The notes under the pieces were generated by a model. It was not told where the DNA came from, searched no databases, and saw only the letters and a program-made list of their open reading frames with translations. Positions 17,227 to 27,290 of a stretch of DNA of 64,000 nt are shown here, in pieces (within the stretch, counting starts at the first letter, position 1; the number at the start of each line of letters is the position of its first letter). The stretch comes from Flavobacteriaceae bacterium. Its GTDB lineage: Bacteria; Bacteroidota; Bacteroidia; Flavobacteriales; Flavobacteriaceae. The position numbers and the translations under genes are program-made. The DNA lies in the NCBI GenBank assembly GCA_023264015.1, contig JALQTJ010000003.1, positions 39,704 to 103,703 of the forward strand. The letters run 5' to 3'.

Positions 17227-18130
17227 TCCGGTCTTACTTGACGCTTGTATCGACGCCTTGGCGATACAACCGGGCGGCACTTATGTAGACTTGACTTTCG
17301 GAGGTGGGGGCCATTCTAGGGCGATACTGAATCAGCTGGGATCAGAAGGTCGCTTATTTGCCTTCGATCAAGATGTAGATGCCCAAGAGAACCGGATTGA
17401 CGATCAGCGTTTCACCTTGATCGCCTCGAACTTCAAACACTTAAAGGCGCAGCTTCGTTTCTACGGCTGTAAAAAAGTGGACGGAGTTTTGGCAGACTTC
17501 GGAGTCTCTTCGCATCAGTTTGACACGGCATCGCGTGGATTTTCTACACGATTTGATGCCCCTCTCGATATGCGTATGAACAATCAATCCGGAATAACGG
17601 CGGCTGAGGTAGTCAATACCTATTCGGCTGATGATCTTGCGCGACTCTTTAGAACCTATGCTGATTTGAAGAATGCATATGCCATCGCAAAAGCCATTCT
17701 TCAAGGGCGTGCCGTTAACTCAATCGACACCACCTTTGAATTAATAGAGGTCATTTCTGCTGCGATATACGTGCCTAAGCGCAATCAGCAATTAGCTCAG
17801 GTTTTTCAGGCCTTACGTATAGAGGTGAATAAAGAACTGGAGGCTATTGAATTGATGTTACCACAACTCATTGAGGTAGTGGCTCTTAAGGGAAGAATCG
17901 CACTTATGAGTTACCATTCGCTAGAGGATCGTTTAGTGAAAAATTTCATTCGTTCTTCTCGCTTAGATGGGGAGGTGCAGAAAGACTTCTTCGGTAATCC
18001 ACAATTGTATTTCAAAAAAATCGGAAAGCCCATTGAAGCCTCAGAAGAAGAGGTGTCAATGAATTCTAGAGCCAGAAGTGCCGTGTTGAGAATAGCTGAG
18101 CGTGTTGAACCCAAAACGATGACTTCATGA
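17207..18130 (+). CDS. rsmH: 16S rRNA m4C1402 methyltransferase
   Basis: N4-methylates C1402 of 16S rRNA. The 307-residue protein starts with YHNPVLLDACIDAL, followed by the SAM motif VDLTFGGGGHSRAIL near residues 27-41. ADFGVSSHQFD, RGFSTRFDAPLDMRM and the C-terminal MSYHSLEDRLVKNF are all hallmarks of RsmH/MraW. The start lies inside the end of mraZ and the stop overlaps ftsL by ATGA. Confidence 0.96.
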   Translation: MIPTYHNPVLLDACIDALAIQPGGTYVDLTFGGGGHSRAILNQLGSEGRLFAFDQDVDAQENRIDDQRFTLIASNFKHLKAQLRFYGCKKVDGVLADFGVSSHQFDTASRGFSTRFDAPLDMRMNNQSGITAAEVVNTYSADDLARLFRTYADLKNAYAIAKAILQGRAVNSIDTTFELIEVISAAIYVPKRNQQLAQVFQALRIEVNKELEAIELMLPQLIEVVALKGRIALMSYHSLEDRLVKNFIRSSRLDGEVQKDFFGNPQLYFKKIGKPIEASEEEVSMNSRARSAVLRIAERVEPKTMTS

Positions 18131-18435
18131 AAAAGTGGTTTCTAAGTCTTTTTAAGGGGAGTTTTTTGGTGAGCGAAGACGCAGCGCGAAACTGGCGATT
18201 TATTCTATATGTATTCTCATTGTTCGTTGTTATGATTTATGCGGCGCACAGTGCTGACCAAAAAGTGGTACGTATCGATCAGTTAAATAAAGAATTGCAA
18301 GGGCTTAGAAATGAACATATTGAAGGACGTAGAGCTGTGCAGCAGTCGCGCTTAGAGTCTTCGATGCGTCAAACTCTAGAGGTGCGTGGGCTGAAGCCTT
18401 CAGAGAATCCTCCAGTAAAAATAATAGTCGAATAG
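18127..18435 (+). CDS. ftsL: FtsL-like cell division protein
   Basis: A 102-residue bitopic membrane protein. It has a short cytoplasmic N-terminus, one transmembrane helix at about residues 26-43 (FILYVFSLFVVMIYAA), then a coiled-coil-like periplasmic part rich in Leu, Gln and Arg. This layout and the position between rsmH and ftsI identify FtsL, a scaffold for FtsQ and FtsB in the divisome. Primary sequence of FtsL is poorly conserved, so assignment rests on topology and synteny. Confidence 0.85.
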   Translation: MKKWFLSLFKGSFLVSEDAARNWRFILYVFSLFVVMIYAAHSADQKVVRIDQLNKELQGLRNEHIEGRRAVQQSRLESSMRQTLEVRGLKPSENPPVKIIVE

Positions 18436-18436
18436 C

Positions 18437-20314
18437 ATGGATCAGAAAGTAACCAACATGATGAGACGTCTGGTGCTAGTAGCAGCGGCCATGCTGCTCT
18501 TTGGAGCACTGATTTCGTATAAGCTATTTCAGATTCAATGGGTTGAAAAGGGTCAATTGGAACAATCGGCGCTGTCTGACAATCGCAAACTTGAATCTAT
18601 AGAGGCTAAACGCGGATCGATTTATTCGGCAGACGGAGCACTATTGGCAACCTCGGTTTCTTCGTATACGGTGCACTTTGATCCTACGGTGGCACGTGAA
18701 AGTTTGTTCGAGGCTCAAATTGGGGCACTGACTGACTCGCTAGCTCAATTGTTGGCTGTAGATGCTAGGGTGCTTGAGCAGCGTTTGAGAAAGGCAAGAA
18801 GCACTAAAGATCGCTATGTTCGCATTGCCTCGAACCTCGACTATGGATCGTACAAGCGGCTCGAAAACTTCCCCATTTTTGATGCGGGACGCGGCAAAGG
18901 CGGCATCATCGTTGACAGTAAAATAACGCGCAAGAAACCGCTAGATCCATTAGCCTCTCGTTTAGTGGGGTATTATTTGGATGAAGGTACCCGAACCTAT
19001 AAGGTAGGTCTTGAAGGCGGATTCAACGATCATGTCTTGCAAGGCGATAATGGACTTCGAGAAGTGCAGCGCATTCAAAAAGGACTTTGGAAGCCTGTTG
19101 GGTTAGAAAATGTTAAAGAACCTAAGGACGGTTACGACTTGGTCACCACCCTGAACAGCAACATTCAAGATATCACCCATTCGACCTTAAACCAGGTACT
19201 GCGAAAATATCGTGCAGCGCGCGGATTAGCTGTGGTGATGGATGTAAAGACCGGAGCGGTACGTGCTATGTCGAATCTGACGATGAATGCCGATTCTACC
19301 TACAGCGAAAGTTATAATGCCGCTATAGGTGACCTCTACGAGCCGGGCTCAACCTTTAAGTTGATGTCGCTCATAGCTGCCCTAGAAGATAAAAAGGTAG
19401 ATACGAGTACCACTTTTCATGCCAAATACGGTCAATACAAAGTGTACGATAAGTACATCTACGATTCTCGAAGAGGAGGTTACGGACCTATTAGCCTTTC
19501 AACGGCCTTTGCGGTATCTTCTAATACGGCTTTTGCAGAGATGATCAATGAAGGATACAAAGAAACCCCACAAGCATTTGTGAATCGCTTGTATTCAATG
19601 AAGTTGCACGAACCTCTAGGATTACCCATTGAAGGAGAACAGGCGCCACTGATTCGTTATCCTGGAGAAAAAGGATGGTCTGGACTCTCGTTAGCATGGA
19701 TGTCTCATGGTTATGAGTTGCTCATGACACCGCTTCAAGTACTGGCATTTTACAACGCCATTGCGAATGACGGACGTTACATCAAGCCTCAGTTTGTTTC
19801 AGAGGTGAGAAGAGGTGAGCGCGTAATGCGTCGCTTCGATACTGAGGTGATCCATCCTGCGATTGCGAGTTCTAAGACCATTACTATCGCGCAGCAATTG
19901 CTTGCCGAGGTCGTAGAGAAGCCCTATGGAACGGCTCATAAGTTATACGACAAGCACTTTCCTATCGCCGGTAAAACGGGTACCGCTCAAGTGAACTATC
20001 AATTGGGCAAAGACAAGGTAGACTACGTTTCGTCTTTTGCAGGGTATTTTCCGGCTGACAATCCGCGCTATTCGTGCATTGTAGTGGTGTACAGACCCGA
20101 CAAGAACGATAAGATCTATGGAGCGGATGTTGCGGGTCCTGTATTCAAATCAATCGCTCAGAAAATATATGCAACTACACCTTTTGTCGATGCCGTTAGG
20201 CTAGATACCCAGCTGACAGAAGTTGAAGAAAAGGAAGCGTTAAAACCTTTGATTCAAGTCACACCGATTGTTAGCGATCAACTAACCCAGGTCAACGCCC
20301 CTAGTTTAAAATGA
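18437..20314 (+). CDS. ftsI: Septal peptidoglycan transpeptidase (class B PBP, FtsI/PBP3)
   Basis: Crosslinks septal peptidoglycan. There is an N-terminal membrane anchor (about 10-30) and a dimerisation domain with RGSIYSADGALLATS near 59. The transpeptidase domain shows active-site S305 in EPGSTFKL, SSN at 361-363 and KTG at 513-515. Total length is 625 residues and the protein ends soon after the transpeptidase domain. I see no C-terminal PASTA domain, which many Bacteroidota FtsI proteins carry. It overlaps murE by ATGA. Confidence 0.95.
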   Translation: MDQKVTNMMRRLVLVAAAMLLFGALISYKLFQIQWVEKGQLEQSALSDNRKLESIEAKRGSIYSADGALLATSVSSYTVHFDPTVARESLFEAQIGALTDSLAQLLAVDARVLEQRLRKARSTKDRYVRIASNLDYGSYKRLENFPIFDAGRGKGGIIVDSKITRKKPLDPLASRLVGYYLDEGTRTYKVGLEGGFNDHVLQGDNGLREVQRIQKGLWKPVGLENVKEPKDGYDLVTTLNSNIQDITHSTLNQVLRKYRAARGLAVVMDVKTGAVRAMSNLTMNADSTYSESYNAAIGDLYEPGSTFKLMSLIAALEDKKVDTSTTFHAKYGQYKVYDKYIYDSRRGGYGPISLSTAFAVSSNTAFAEMINEGYKETPQAFVNRLYSMKLHEPLGLPIEGEQAPLIRYPGEKGWSGLSLAWMSHGYELLMTPLQVLAFYNAIANDGRYIKPQFVSEVRRGERVMRRFDTEVIHPAIASSKTITIAQQLLAEVVEKPYGTAHKLYDKHFPIAGKTGTAQVNYQLGKDKVDYVSSFAGYFPADNPRYSCIVVVYRPDKNDKIYGADVAGPVFKSIAQKIYATTPFVDAVRLDTQLTEVEEKEALKPLIQVTPIVSDQLTQVNAPSLK

Positions 20315-21765
20315 AGACACTAAAAGAGCTTTTGTATAAAGTGCGCATAGAGGCGATTTCGGGTCGGACAGACCTGGTTATCGCTATGGTGGCTTTTGAC
20401 TCTCGCTCTTGCAGTGAAGGATCGCTCTTTGTGGCTATAAAGGGCGGGAGCGTTGACGGGCACGCTCATATTGCCTCGGCTATTGAGAAGGGTGCACAGG
20501 CTATAGTGTGTGAAGAAATGCCCAAAGATCGCAAAGACGAGATCACTTACATTCAAGTGGAGAACGCGCGTGAAACCTTGGCCGTAATGGCATCGAACTG
20601 GTACGACCATCCTTCAAGATCAATGAAAGTGGTTGGCGTGACGGGTACCAATGGAAAAACTTCTGTCACCACAATGTTGCACGAGACCGTAACAGGTCTA
20701 GGTTTTCAAGCCGGACTCATCTCTACGATAAAAATTTGCTACGGTGACACCGTGGTTCAAGCTACTCACACGACTCCAGATCCGCTCAGTATTCAATTTC
20801 ACCTCGCGCAAATGCGCGAACAAGGGGTAGCGTATTGCTTTATGGAGGTGAGTTCTCATGGCATTGATCAAGAGCGGCATCTAGGTATCGAATTCGCAGG
20901 CGCGGTTTTTACCAACCTCTCACACGATCACCTTGATTATCACAAGACCTTCGCGAACTATCGCGATGTGAAGAAAAGACTTTTTGATGCCTTAGCTCCG
21001 CAGGCCTTTGCGTTAGCCAATAGTGACGACAAGAATGCCAAGTACATGGTGCAAAACACGAAAGCGCGTCCGTTTTTCTATGGACTTAAGGTGTTTAGTG
21101 ACTTCAAAGCGCAGGTGTTAGAGACCCAGTTTGCCGGAATGCAGCTACGTATTGAAGATCGCGAGTTGTATGCTCCTTTTCACGGAGCCTTTAATGCCTC
21201 TAATTTGTTAGCTGTATACGCCGTGTGCGTGCTTTTAGATTTCGAGGCTGAAGAGGTTTTAGTGGCCCTAAGTCAGTTGAAACCTGTTGAAGGACGATTC
21301 AATTTGATAAAGGGTAAAGAAGGGGTGCATGCCATTGTTGATTTCGCTCATACCCCAGATGCATTATCGAATGTCTACCAGGCAATTGAGCAGCTACGCA
21401 CGAGAAACGAGCGACTGATTACCGTAGTGGGCTGCGGCGGAAATCGCGACCAGAATAAGCGACCCGAGATGGGTAAAATCGCGGCTCAGGCAAGCGACAC
21501 TGTGGTGTTTACCTCTGATAATCCTCGTGATGAGGATCCAATGGCAATTATTGACCAAATGAAAGCTGGCGTAGCCATTGAGCACGGCCACAAGGTCTTG
21601 ATTCAACCAGATCGCTACCAGGCCATTAAAATGGCTATGCGAATGGCACAGGCCAATGATATCGTGCTCATTGCGGGTAAAGGACACGAACGCTACCAAG
21701 AGATCAAGGGTGAGCGTTTTGAATTCGATGATGTTAAAACGGTTAAAGAACTTATTAACGCGTAG
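20311..21765 (+). CDS. murE: UDP-MurNAc-L-Ala-D-Glu:meso-diaminopimelate ligase
   Basis: Adds meso-diaminopimelate to the peptidoglycan precursor. The 484-residue Mur ligase has the ATP loop GTNGKTS at 112-118, FTNLSHDHLDYH in the centre and DNPRDEDP starting near residue 403. DNPR is the known signature for DAP rather than lysine, implying DAP-type (Gram-negative) peptidoglycan. Confidence 0.96.
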   Translation: MKTLKELLYKVRIEAISGRTDLVIAMVAFDSRSCSEGSLFVAIKGGSVDGHAHIASAIEKGAQAIVCEEMPKDRKDEITYIQVENARETLAVMASNWYDHPSRSMKVVGVTGTNGKTSVTTMLHETVTGLGFQAGLISTIKICYGDTVVQATHTTPDPLSIQFHLAQMREQGVAYCFMEVSSHGIDQERHLGIEFAGAVFTNLSHDHLDYHKTFANYRDVKKRLFDALAPQAFALANSDDKNAKYMVQNTKARPFFYGLKVFSDFKAQVLETQFAGMQLRIEDRELYAPFHGAFNASNLLAVYAVCVLLDFEAEEVLVALSQLKPVEGRFNLIKGKEGVHAIVDFAHTPDALSNVYQAIEQLRTRNERLITVVGCGGNRDQNKRPEMGKIAAQASDTVVFTSDNPRDEDPMAIIDQMKAGVAIEHGHKVLIQPDRYQAIKMAMRMAQANDIVLIAGKGHERYQEIKGERFEFDDVKTVKELINA

Positions 21766-21768
21766 GCT

Positions 21769-22968
21769 ATGTTATATCACCTCTTTGATTTTTTAGAACG
21801 CCACTATCAATTACCGGGAGCCTCGCTGTTTCAGTTTTTGTCGTTTCGTGCGGCCTTAGCCACCTTAACCGGATTGATCATCGGATCGGTGTTCGGAAAG
21901 TCGATCATCTCTCTTCTAGAGCGTAAGCAGATCGGGGAGAGCATTAGAGATTTGGGTCTAGAGGGGCAAACCCAAAAGGCCGGAACTCCAACAATGGGTG
22001 GATTGATTATTATCGGGGCCACCCTCATACCTGTACTGTTATTTACCAACCTTACCAACGTGTACATACAGCTGCTCATTCTAACGACCGTTTGGATGGG
22101 AAGCATAGGATTCATTGACGACTACATCAAGAAGTTTAAAAACGACAAAAAAGGTCTCAAAGGTACTTTCAAAGTGATCGGACAAGTGGGTTTGGGGCTA
22201 ATCGTAGGGGCTGTGCTCTATTTTCACCCGCAAGTTACCCTAAGGCAAGAAACTGATGGGGTTTCTCTTAGAGAGAGTGTTGAGGTGAAATCGGTTCAGA
22301 CGAACCTTCCGTTTTTCAAGAATAACGAATTGGATTACGCCGATTTCTTGACTTTCTTCTCGGCCGACCTTGAGCCTTATGCGTGGATCGTATTTATTTT
22401 GGTGGTCATTTTTATCATCACAGCCGTATCGAACGGCGCAAATCTGACCGACGGTATAGACGGATTGGCAGCAGGTTCTTCAGTAATCATTGTGCTGACC
22501 TTGATGCTCATGGCGTGGGTTTCGGGTAACGTATTGTTTGCCGATTACCTCAACATCTTCTATTTGCCTCGTGTAGGGGAAGTGGTGGTGTTCTCGGGGG
22601 CATTTATCGGAGGACTGATTGGCTTTTTATGGTACAATGCTTATCCGGCGCAAGTATTTATGGGAGATACCGGAAGCCTCACCATTGGTGGACTCATCGC
22701 AGTCATCGCCCTAATAGTGCGCAAGGAGCTCTTGATCCCTATTCTCTGTGGAGTCTTCTTAGCTGAATCGGTTTCAGTGATTATGCAGGTCGGATATTTC
22801 AAGTTTACCAAGAAGAAATTCGGTGAGGGGCGTAGAATATTTCTAATGGCTCCATTACACCACCATTACCAGAAAAAGGGATATCACGAGAGTAAAATTG
22901 TCATCCGCTTTCTCATCGTCGGCATTTTGTTGGCGGTGGTCAGTGTAGTTACACTTAAAGTTCGCTAA
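21769..22968 (+). CDS. mraY: Phospho-MurNAc-pentapeptide transferase
   Basis: Transfers phospho-MurNAc-pentapeptide to undecaprenyl phosphate, giving lipid I. A 399-residue polytopic membrane protein with about ten helices. [11 protein letters not shown] near residue 70, the catalytic FIDDYIK near 120, [15 protein letters not shown] near 225, MGDTGSL near 300 and the His-rich [11 protein letters not shown] loop near 360 are all present. Longer than E. coli MraY because of a periplasmic insert around residues 160-190. The TAA stop shares its last A with the murD start. Confidence 0.96.
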   Translation: MLYHLFDFLERHYQLPGASLFQFLSFRAALATLTGLIIGSVFGKSIISLLERKQIGESIRDLGLEGQTQKAGTPTMGGLIIIGATLIPVLLFTNLTNVYIQLLILTTVWMGSIGFIDDYIKKFKNDKKGLKGTFKVIGQVGLGLIVGAVLYFHPQVTLRQETDGVSLRESVEVKSVQTNLPFFKNNELDYADFLTFFSADLEPYAWIVFILVVIFIITAVSNGANLTDGIDGLAAGSSVIIVLTLMLMAWVSGNVLFADYLNIFYLPRVGEVVVFSGAFIGGLIGFLWYNAYPAQVFMGDTGSLTIGGLIAVIALIVRKELLIPILCGVFLAESVSVIMQVGYFKFTKKKFGEGRRIFLMAPLHHHYQKKGYHESKIVIRFLIVGILLAVVSVVTLKVR

Positions 22969-24320
22969 TGAGCAGTTCAAGGTACATAGTGATTTTGGGG
23001 GCTCAAGAAAGTGGAGTCGGAGCGGCCTTATTGGCAAGACAGATGGGTGAACGTGTATTTGTCAGTGATCATGCTGTGCTTCAACCTCATTATGAGAAGG
23101 TGTTAAAGCATTACGGAATTGCTTACGAGAGCGGCCAGCACAGTTGGGAGCGAATTAAGGAGGCAGACCTGGTGGTCAAAAGTCCGGGTATTCCTAATGA
23201 TACTGACGTGCTCAGAAGACTTCAGGCTGAGCATATTCCTGTGGTTTCTGAGATCGAATACGCCTTTAAGTATACCCAAGCCGAGATTGTCGCGATTACC
23301 GGAACGAACGGAAAAACGACTACGGCGGCGCTCACACATAAGATTCTTGCAGACCAGGCGCTTGATGTCGCTCTGGCGGGAAATATAGGAGACAGTTTTG
23401 CCGGCAGGTTGGCTGAGAATCCGCAGTCGCTTTATGTACTTGAAGTAAGCAGCTTTCAGCTTGATCACGTTAAGGATTTTAGGCCACATGTTGCGGTAAT
23501 CACCAACATCACTCCAGACCATCTAGATCGCTATGGAGAAGACTTCTCTGCTTATGTAGACGCGAAGTTTAGGATTTGTATGAATCAGACCGAAAAAGAT
23601 TACTTCATCTACGACGCAGATTGCGAGGTGATTCAACAGCGATTAGCCGCTTCGGTCGATGAGATTCGTGCGACGCGATTACCCTTCAGTGTAAAGAAAA
23701 AATTGGCACAAGGTGCCTACCTAGAAAAAGATAAAATGATTATGAATGTATCCGATCAAACCATTGAAATCCCAGCCTCATCAGTACCTGTAGAGGGCTT
23801 ACACAACCTTAAAAATGCCATGGCTGCCGGAATGATTGGCATGTTGAAATCGATTCACAAAGATGCCATTCGTCAAAGTATAGAGGGGTTTACTGGCATA
23901 CCGCATCGCATGCAGGTGATTGAAGAATTTTCAGGAGTCCGTTTCATCAATGACTCTAAAGCCACCAATGTGAACGCTACCTATTTTGCATTAGAATCGG
24001 TGAAACGTCCGATCATTTGGATTGCTGGCGGGGTGGATAAAGGAAATGATTACAGTGCCTTAATGCCCCTTGTTCGCGAAAAGGTAAAGGCGATTATCTG
24101 CCTTGGAGAAGATAACCAAAAGCTTTTAGATACTTTTTCAAGAGTGGTTGACCCTATGGTTGAGGTTCGTTCGATGAGTGATGCAGTGGCTCAGGCTATG
24201 TTGCAGGCTGAGCGTGGAGATACGGTATTGCTTTCACCGGCTTGTGCAAGTTTTGATCTGTTCAAGAACTACGAACACCGTGGATTAGAATTCATTCAAA
24301 CCGTAAAAGCCATCGATTAA
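22968..24320 (+). CDS. murD: UDP-MurNAc-L-alanine:D-glutamate ligase
   Basis: Adds D-glutamate to UDP-MurNAc-L-Ala. The 450-residue protein has an N-terminal Rossmann-like domain (VILGAQESGVGAALLA), the ATP loop GTNGKTT at 112-118, NITPDHLDRY near 180 and FINDSKATN near 325. The usual GxG of the N-terminal motif is GAQESG here. A Ser-Pro-ACASFD C-terminal motif is present. It is the second of two Mur ligases in the cluster; MurC is not found in the window. Confidence 0.95.
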   Translation: MSSSRYIVILGAQESGVGAALLARQMGERVFVSDHAVLQPHYEKVLKHYGIAYESGQHSWERIKEADLVVKSPGIPNDTDVLRRLQAEHIPVVSEIEYAFKYTQAEIVAITGTNGKTTTAALTHKILADQALDVALAGNIGDSFAGRLAENPQSLYVLEVSSFQLDHVKDFRPHVAVITNITPDHLDRYGEDFSAYVDAKFRICMNQTEKDYFIYDADCEVIQQRLAASVDEIRATRLPFSVKKKLAQGAYLEKDKMIMNVSDQTIEIPASSVPVEGLHNLKNAMAAGMIGMLKSIHKDAIRQSIEGFTGIPHRMQVIEEFSGVRFINDSKATNVNATYFALESVKRPIIWIAGGVDKGNDYSALMPLVREKVKAIICLGEDNQKLLDTFSRVVDPMVEVRSMSDAVAQAMLQAERGDTVLLSPACASFDLFKNYEHRGLEFIQTVKAID

Positions 24321-25484
24321 GTGAAATTATTTCAGGTGCTTAAGGGAGATAAAACGCTATGGGCTTTGACCTTGCTCTTGGCGCTCATCTCTTTTCTTCC
24401 GGTGTATAGCGCTGGAACGCAAATCAGCACTGCAGAAGGGGTTTCGGTGATCAGCACCTTGCTGTTCAAACACATGTTTTTAGTTGGAGCCGGATTTTTT
24501 CTGATTTTTCTCACCCACAAACTTCCTATAGAACGCATTGCAGTACTGGGGTGGCTCTTTTTTGTTCCGGTCATTGCCCTTTTGGCCTACACTTTGACCA
24601 TGGGAAACTCCATAGGTGGCGTGAGCGCAAACCGATGGGTGCGTGTTCCGTTAATCAATATGAATTTTCAGCCCTCTACCTTAGCCCAAGTGGTACTCAT
24701 GGTTTGTATTGCGAGTTATCTCGCAAAAAACAAGGCGCGAACCATAAAGTTCACCGAGAGTATTCTTCCGTTATGGATTCCGATAGGATTGACCGTTCTT
24801 CTAGTATTCAGCCAAAACTTCTCGACGGCGGCGATTATCGGAACAATGGCATTTGTCCTTTGCTTTATAGGGGGGTATCCGATCAAATATCTTTTTGGGA
24901 TTGCTTTGGCACTTGCCGCTGGTGCTGCCTTATTTCTAACGGTGCTCATGAAGTCGCCCGAGCTTATTCCCTCTGATCGCGCCCTTACCTGGAGGAATCG
25001 CGTAGAGACCTTTATGAATCCCGAAGAGGCTTCTTCTGATAGCAGGCATCAAATTACCCTCGCAAAGATTGCCGTCGCTGAGGGTGGAGTGTTTGGCAAG
25101 GGAGCCGGAAAAAGTGTGATCAAGAACCGTATTTCTCAGGGCACCTCAGACTTTATTTACGCCATTATAGTAGAAGAGTACGGATTGGTCGGAGGACTTT
25201 TACTCTTGCTACTCTATATTGTTTTTTTGATCCGTATCGTAGTAATCGCCCATACTACAGAAGCTGTTTTCGCAAAGCTTTTAGTGGTAGGGTTAGGAAT
25301 TCCCATTGTTTTTCAAGCCTTGCTCAACATGGCAGTGGTCGTAGAGTTGGTACCTGTCACAGGGCAACCCCTTCCGCTGATTAGCATGGGTGGAACTTCA
25401 ATCTGGATGACGTGTATCGCAATAGGCATTGTGCTCAGTGCTGCTCAGCATAAGAACAAACAAAAATCGGTAACGGTATCATGA
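24321..25484 (+). CDS. ftsW: SEDS-family peptidoglycan glycosyltransferase FtsW
   Basis: Polymerises lipid II at the septum together with FtsI. A 387-residue polytopic protein with about ten helices. SEDS landmarks include NSIGGVSANRWVRVP near 95, LPDSRHQI-like EASSDSRHQITLAKIAVAEGG near 240, GISQGTSDFIYAIIVEEYG and a late GQPLPLISMGGTS. The start is GTG at 24321, directly after the murD stop; no nearer ATG gives the first helix. It overlaps murG by ATGA. Confidence 0.95.
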   Translation: MKLFQVLKGDKTLWALTLLLALISFLPVYSAGTQISTAEGVSVISTLLFKHMFLVGAGFFLIFLTHKLPIERIAVLGWLFFVPVIALLAYTLTMGNSIGGVSANRWVRVPLINMNFQPSTLAQVVLMVCIASYLAKNKARTIKFTESILPLWIPIGLTVLLVFSQNFSTAAIIGTMAFVLCFIGGYPIKYLFGIALALAAGAALFLTVLMKSPELIPSDRALTWRNRVETFMNPEEASSDSRHQITLAKIAVAEGGVFGKGAGKSVIKNRISQGTSDFIYAIIVEEYGLVGGLLLLLLYIVFLIRIVVIAHTTEAVFAKLLVVGLGIPIVFQALLNMAVVVELVPVTGQPLPLISMGGTSIWMTCIAIGIVLSAAQHKNKQKSVTVS

Positions 25485-26569
25485 GTTATTCGTTCATTTT
25501 ATCTGGAGGCGGAACAGGCGGACACATCTATCCGGCCATTGCCATTGCCGATGCCTTGAAAGAAGAATTTCCAGATGCTTCATTTCTGTTTGTTGGAGCA
25601 AAGCATAAGATGGAAATGGTAAAGGTCCCTCAGGCAGGTTATGCTATAGAAGGGCTTTCAATTACTGGTCTTGATCGAAAACTAAGTCTACGCAATCTAT
25701 TGCTTCCGTTCAGGTTGTGGTCGAGCATTCAAAGGTCTTTCGAGATTTTAGACCGTGCAAAACCTCAAGTCGTCATAGGAACGGGTGGCTATGCCAGTGC
25801 TCCCTTGCTCTACGCTGCGGCTAGACGCGGCATCCCTTATGTGTTGCAAGAACAAAATGCCTACGCGGGATTGGTAAACAAGCTCTTAGGGCCCAAAGCC
25901 CAACTGGTATGTGTTGCTTACGAAGGTATGCAGCGCTATTTCAAAAACACACGTGTTGCGCTAACAGGAAATCCTATCCGTCCAACCTTAACAAAGCTAG
26001 AGGTCACACGTGAAGAGGCGGCTGCTTATTTCAAACTCGACCCCACGCGCAAGGTGCTACTGCTGTTAGGCGGAAGTTTGGGTTCAGCGCGCATGAACGC
26101 CTGGATGGCCGATCAGCTTTCTTATATCGCTGATCAAGGGTTTCAGTTGATTTGGCAATGTGGTCCGCGATACTTTGAAACCTATGAAATTCACGAAGCT
26201 GAATCGATTCGAGTTTGTTCGTTTATAGAAAATATGCAAATGGCCTATGCAATCGCTGATGCCATTGTTTCTCGATCAGGAGCCGGAGCGGTTTCGGAGC
26301 TCGCCTTGTTAGGTAGGCCAACACTATTTATTCCGTCTCCAAATGTCGCTGAAGATCATCAAACCAAAAATGCGCTAGCGCTTACAGAGGCGAATGCGGC
26401 CTTGCTCTTAAAGGAGCAAGATATGCCTCATGCCAGTGAGAAAGCACTATCGGCTTTGTTTGAAGAAGTCAAGACTCCTTCAGGTATGGGAGAGCGTTTT
26501 AAAGAAAGGGCGAAACCGCAGGCCGCTCAGGCCATTGTCGCCCTTATAAAAGAAGTCATGGGATTATGA
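25481..26569 (+). CDS. murG: Lipid II synthase (UDP-GlcNAc transferase)
   Basis: Adds GlcNAc to lipid I at the inner membrane face. The 362-residue GT28 enzyme has GGGTGGHIYPA at residues 9-19, TGGYAS near 107, QEQNAYAGLVNK near 127, GGSLGSARMN near 193 and SRSGAGAVSELALLGRP near 265. It overlaps ftsQ by ATGA, which leaves no room for the murC gene normally found here. Confidence 0.96.
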   Translation: MSYSFILSGGGTGGHIYPAIAIADALKEEFPDASFLFVGAKHKMEMVKVPQAGYAIEGLSITGLDRKLSLRNLLLPFRLWSSIQRSFEILDRAKPQVVIGTGGYASAPLLYAAARRGIPYVLQEQNAYAGLVNKLLGPKAQLVCVAYEGMQRYFKNTRVALTGNPIRPTLTKLEVTREEAAAYFKLDPTRKVLLLLGGSLGSARMNAWMADQLSYIADQGFQLIWQCGPRYFETYEIHEAESIRVCSFIENMQMAYAIADAIVSRSGAGAVSELALLGRPTLFIPSPNVAEDHQTKNALALTEANAALLLKEQDMPHASEKALSALFEEVKTPSGMGERFKERAKPQAAQAIVALIKEVMGL

Positions 26570-27285
26570 AAGCCTGGTTGAGACTTATTGTTTTTGCAAT
26601 GGCTCTGAGCTTGAGTGTGTTGTGCTTTATTCAGGCGCAATGGGGCTTTAACAATAGACCCTATCAAGAGATGGTGGTGGCCGTCTATCCTGCCGAAACC
26701 CCATTTATTACTGTTGATACAGTTAATAAAATGTTGATACAAAAAATAAAATCCTCAAGCGCGACCCTGAAAGATGGGATAGCTTTGAATGAGGTCGAGG
26801 CTGAGCTTTGTGCACATGACATGGTTGCTGACGCTCAGGTTTTTACCACTATTTCTGGAAAATTATTCGCGGAAGTGTATCAACGAGAGCCTGTCGCCAA
26901 GGTGGTCAGTAAGGAGGTCTTTTACATTGACCTAAATGCTGAAAAAATGCCGCTCTCGCCTTCGTATACAGCTACTGTGCCTGTAGTAAGTGGAGCTATT
27001 TCGACAGCACAATACGCTGCAATTAGAGATGCAGTGCAACTCATTAAAAGACATCCCCTATACGGAGAGACGTTTTTGGGTTTAGATGAAGTGAGAGATG
27101 CATGGTTTGAGTTGCGGTTGAGCGATCAACCGGCTACCATAGAACTGGGAGAATTGAAAGCGCTAGAGCGCAAACTAAATAATTACTCGGCCTTCATGAT
27201 TAAGGCCACTAAAGACAAGTTATTGGACCGCTACGAGAAAATTAGCTTGGCCTTTGAAGGTCAAGTCGTAGGGACAAAAAAATAG
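26566..27285 (+). CDS. ftsQ: Cell division protein FtsQ
   Basis: A 239-residue bitopic divisome protein. One N-terminal transmembrane helix (about residues 6-24) precedes a periplasmic domain with a POTRA-like beginning (FITVDTVNKMLIQKI) and a beta-rich region (ADAQVFTTISGKLFAEVYQREPVAKV), typical of FtsQ/DivIB. Position between murG and ftsA supports the call. The sequence is divergent, as usual for this family. It lies 5 bp from ftsA. Confidence 0.88.
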   Translation: MKAWLRLIVFAMALSLSVLCFIQAQWGFNNRPYQEMVVAVYPAETPFITVDTVNKMLIQKIKSSSATLKDGIALNEVEAELCAHDMVADAQVFTTISGKLFAEVYQREPVAKVVSKEVFYIDLNAEKMPLSPSYTATVPVVSGAISTAQYAAIRDAVQLIKRHPLYGETFLGLDEVRDAWFELRLSDQPATIELGELKALERKLNNYSAFMIKATKDKLLDRYEKISLAFEGQVVGTKK

Positions 27286-27290
27286 AAGTT

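Noticed and set aside
23103-23522. 139-codon open frame opposite murD
   Set aside because: Antisense to the MurD ATP-binding region; no start context and no domain.
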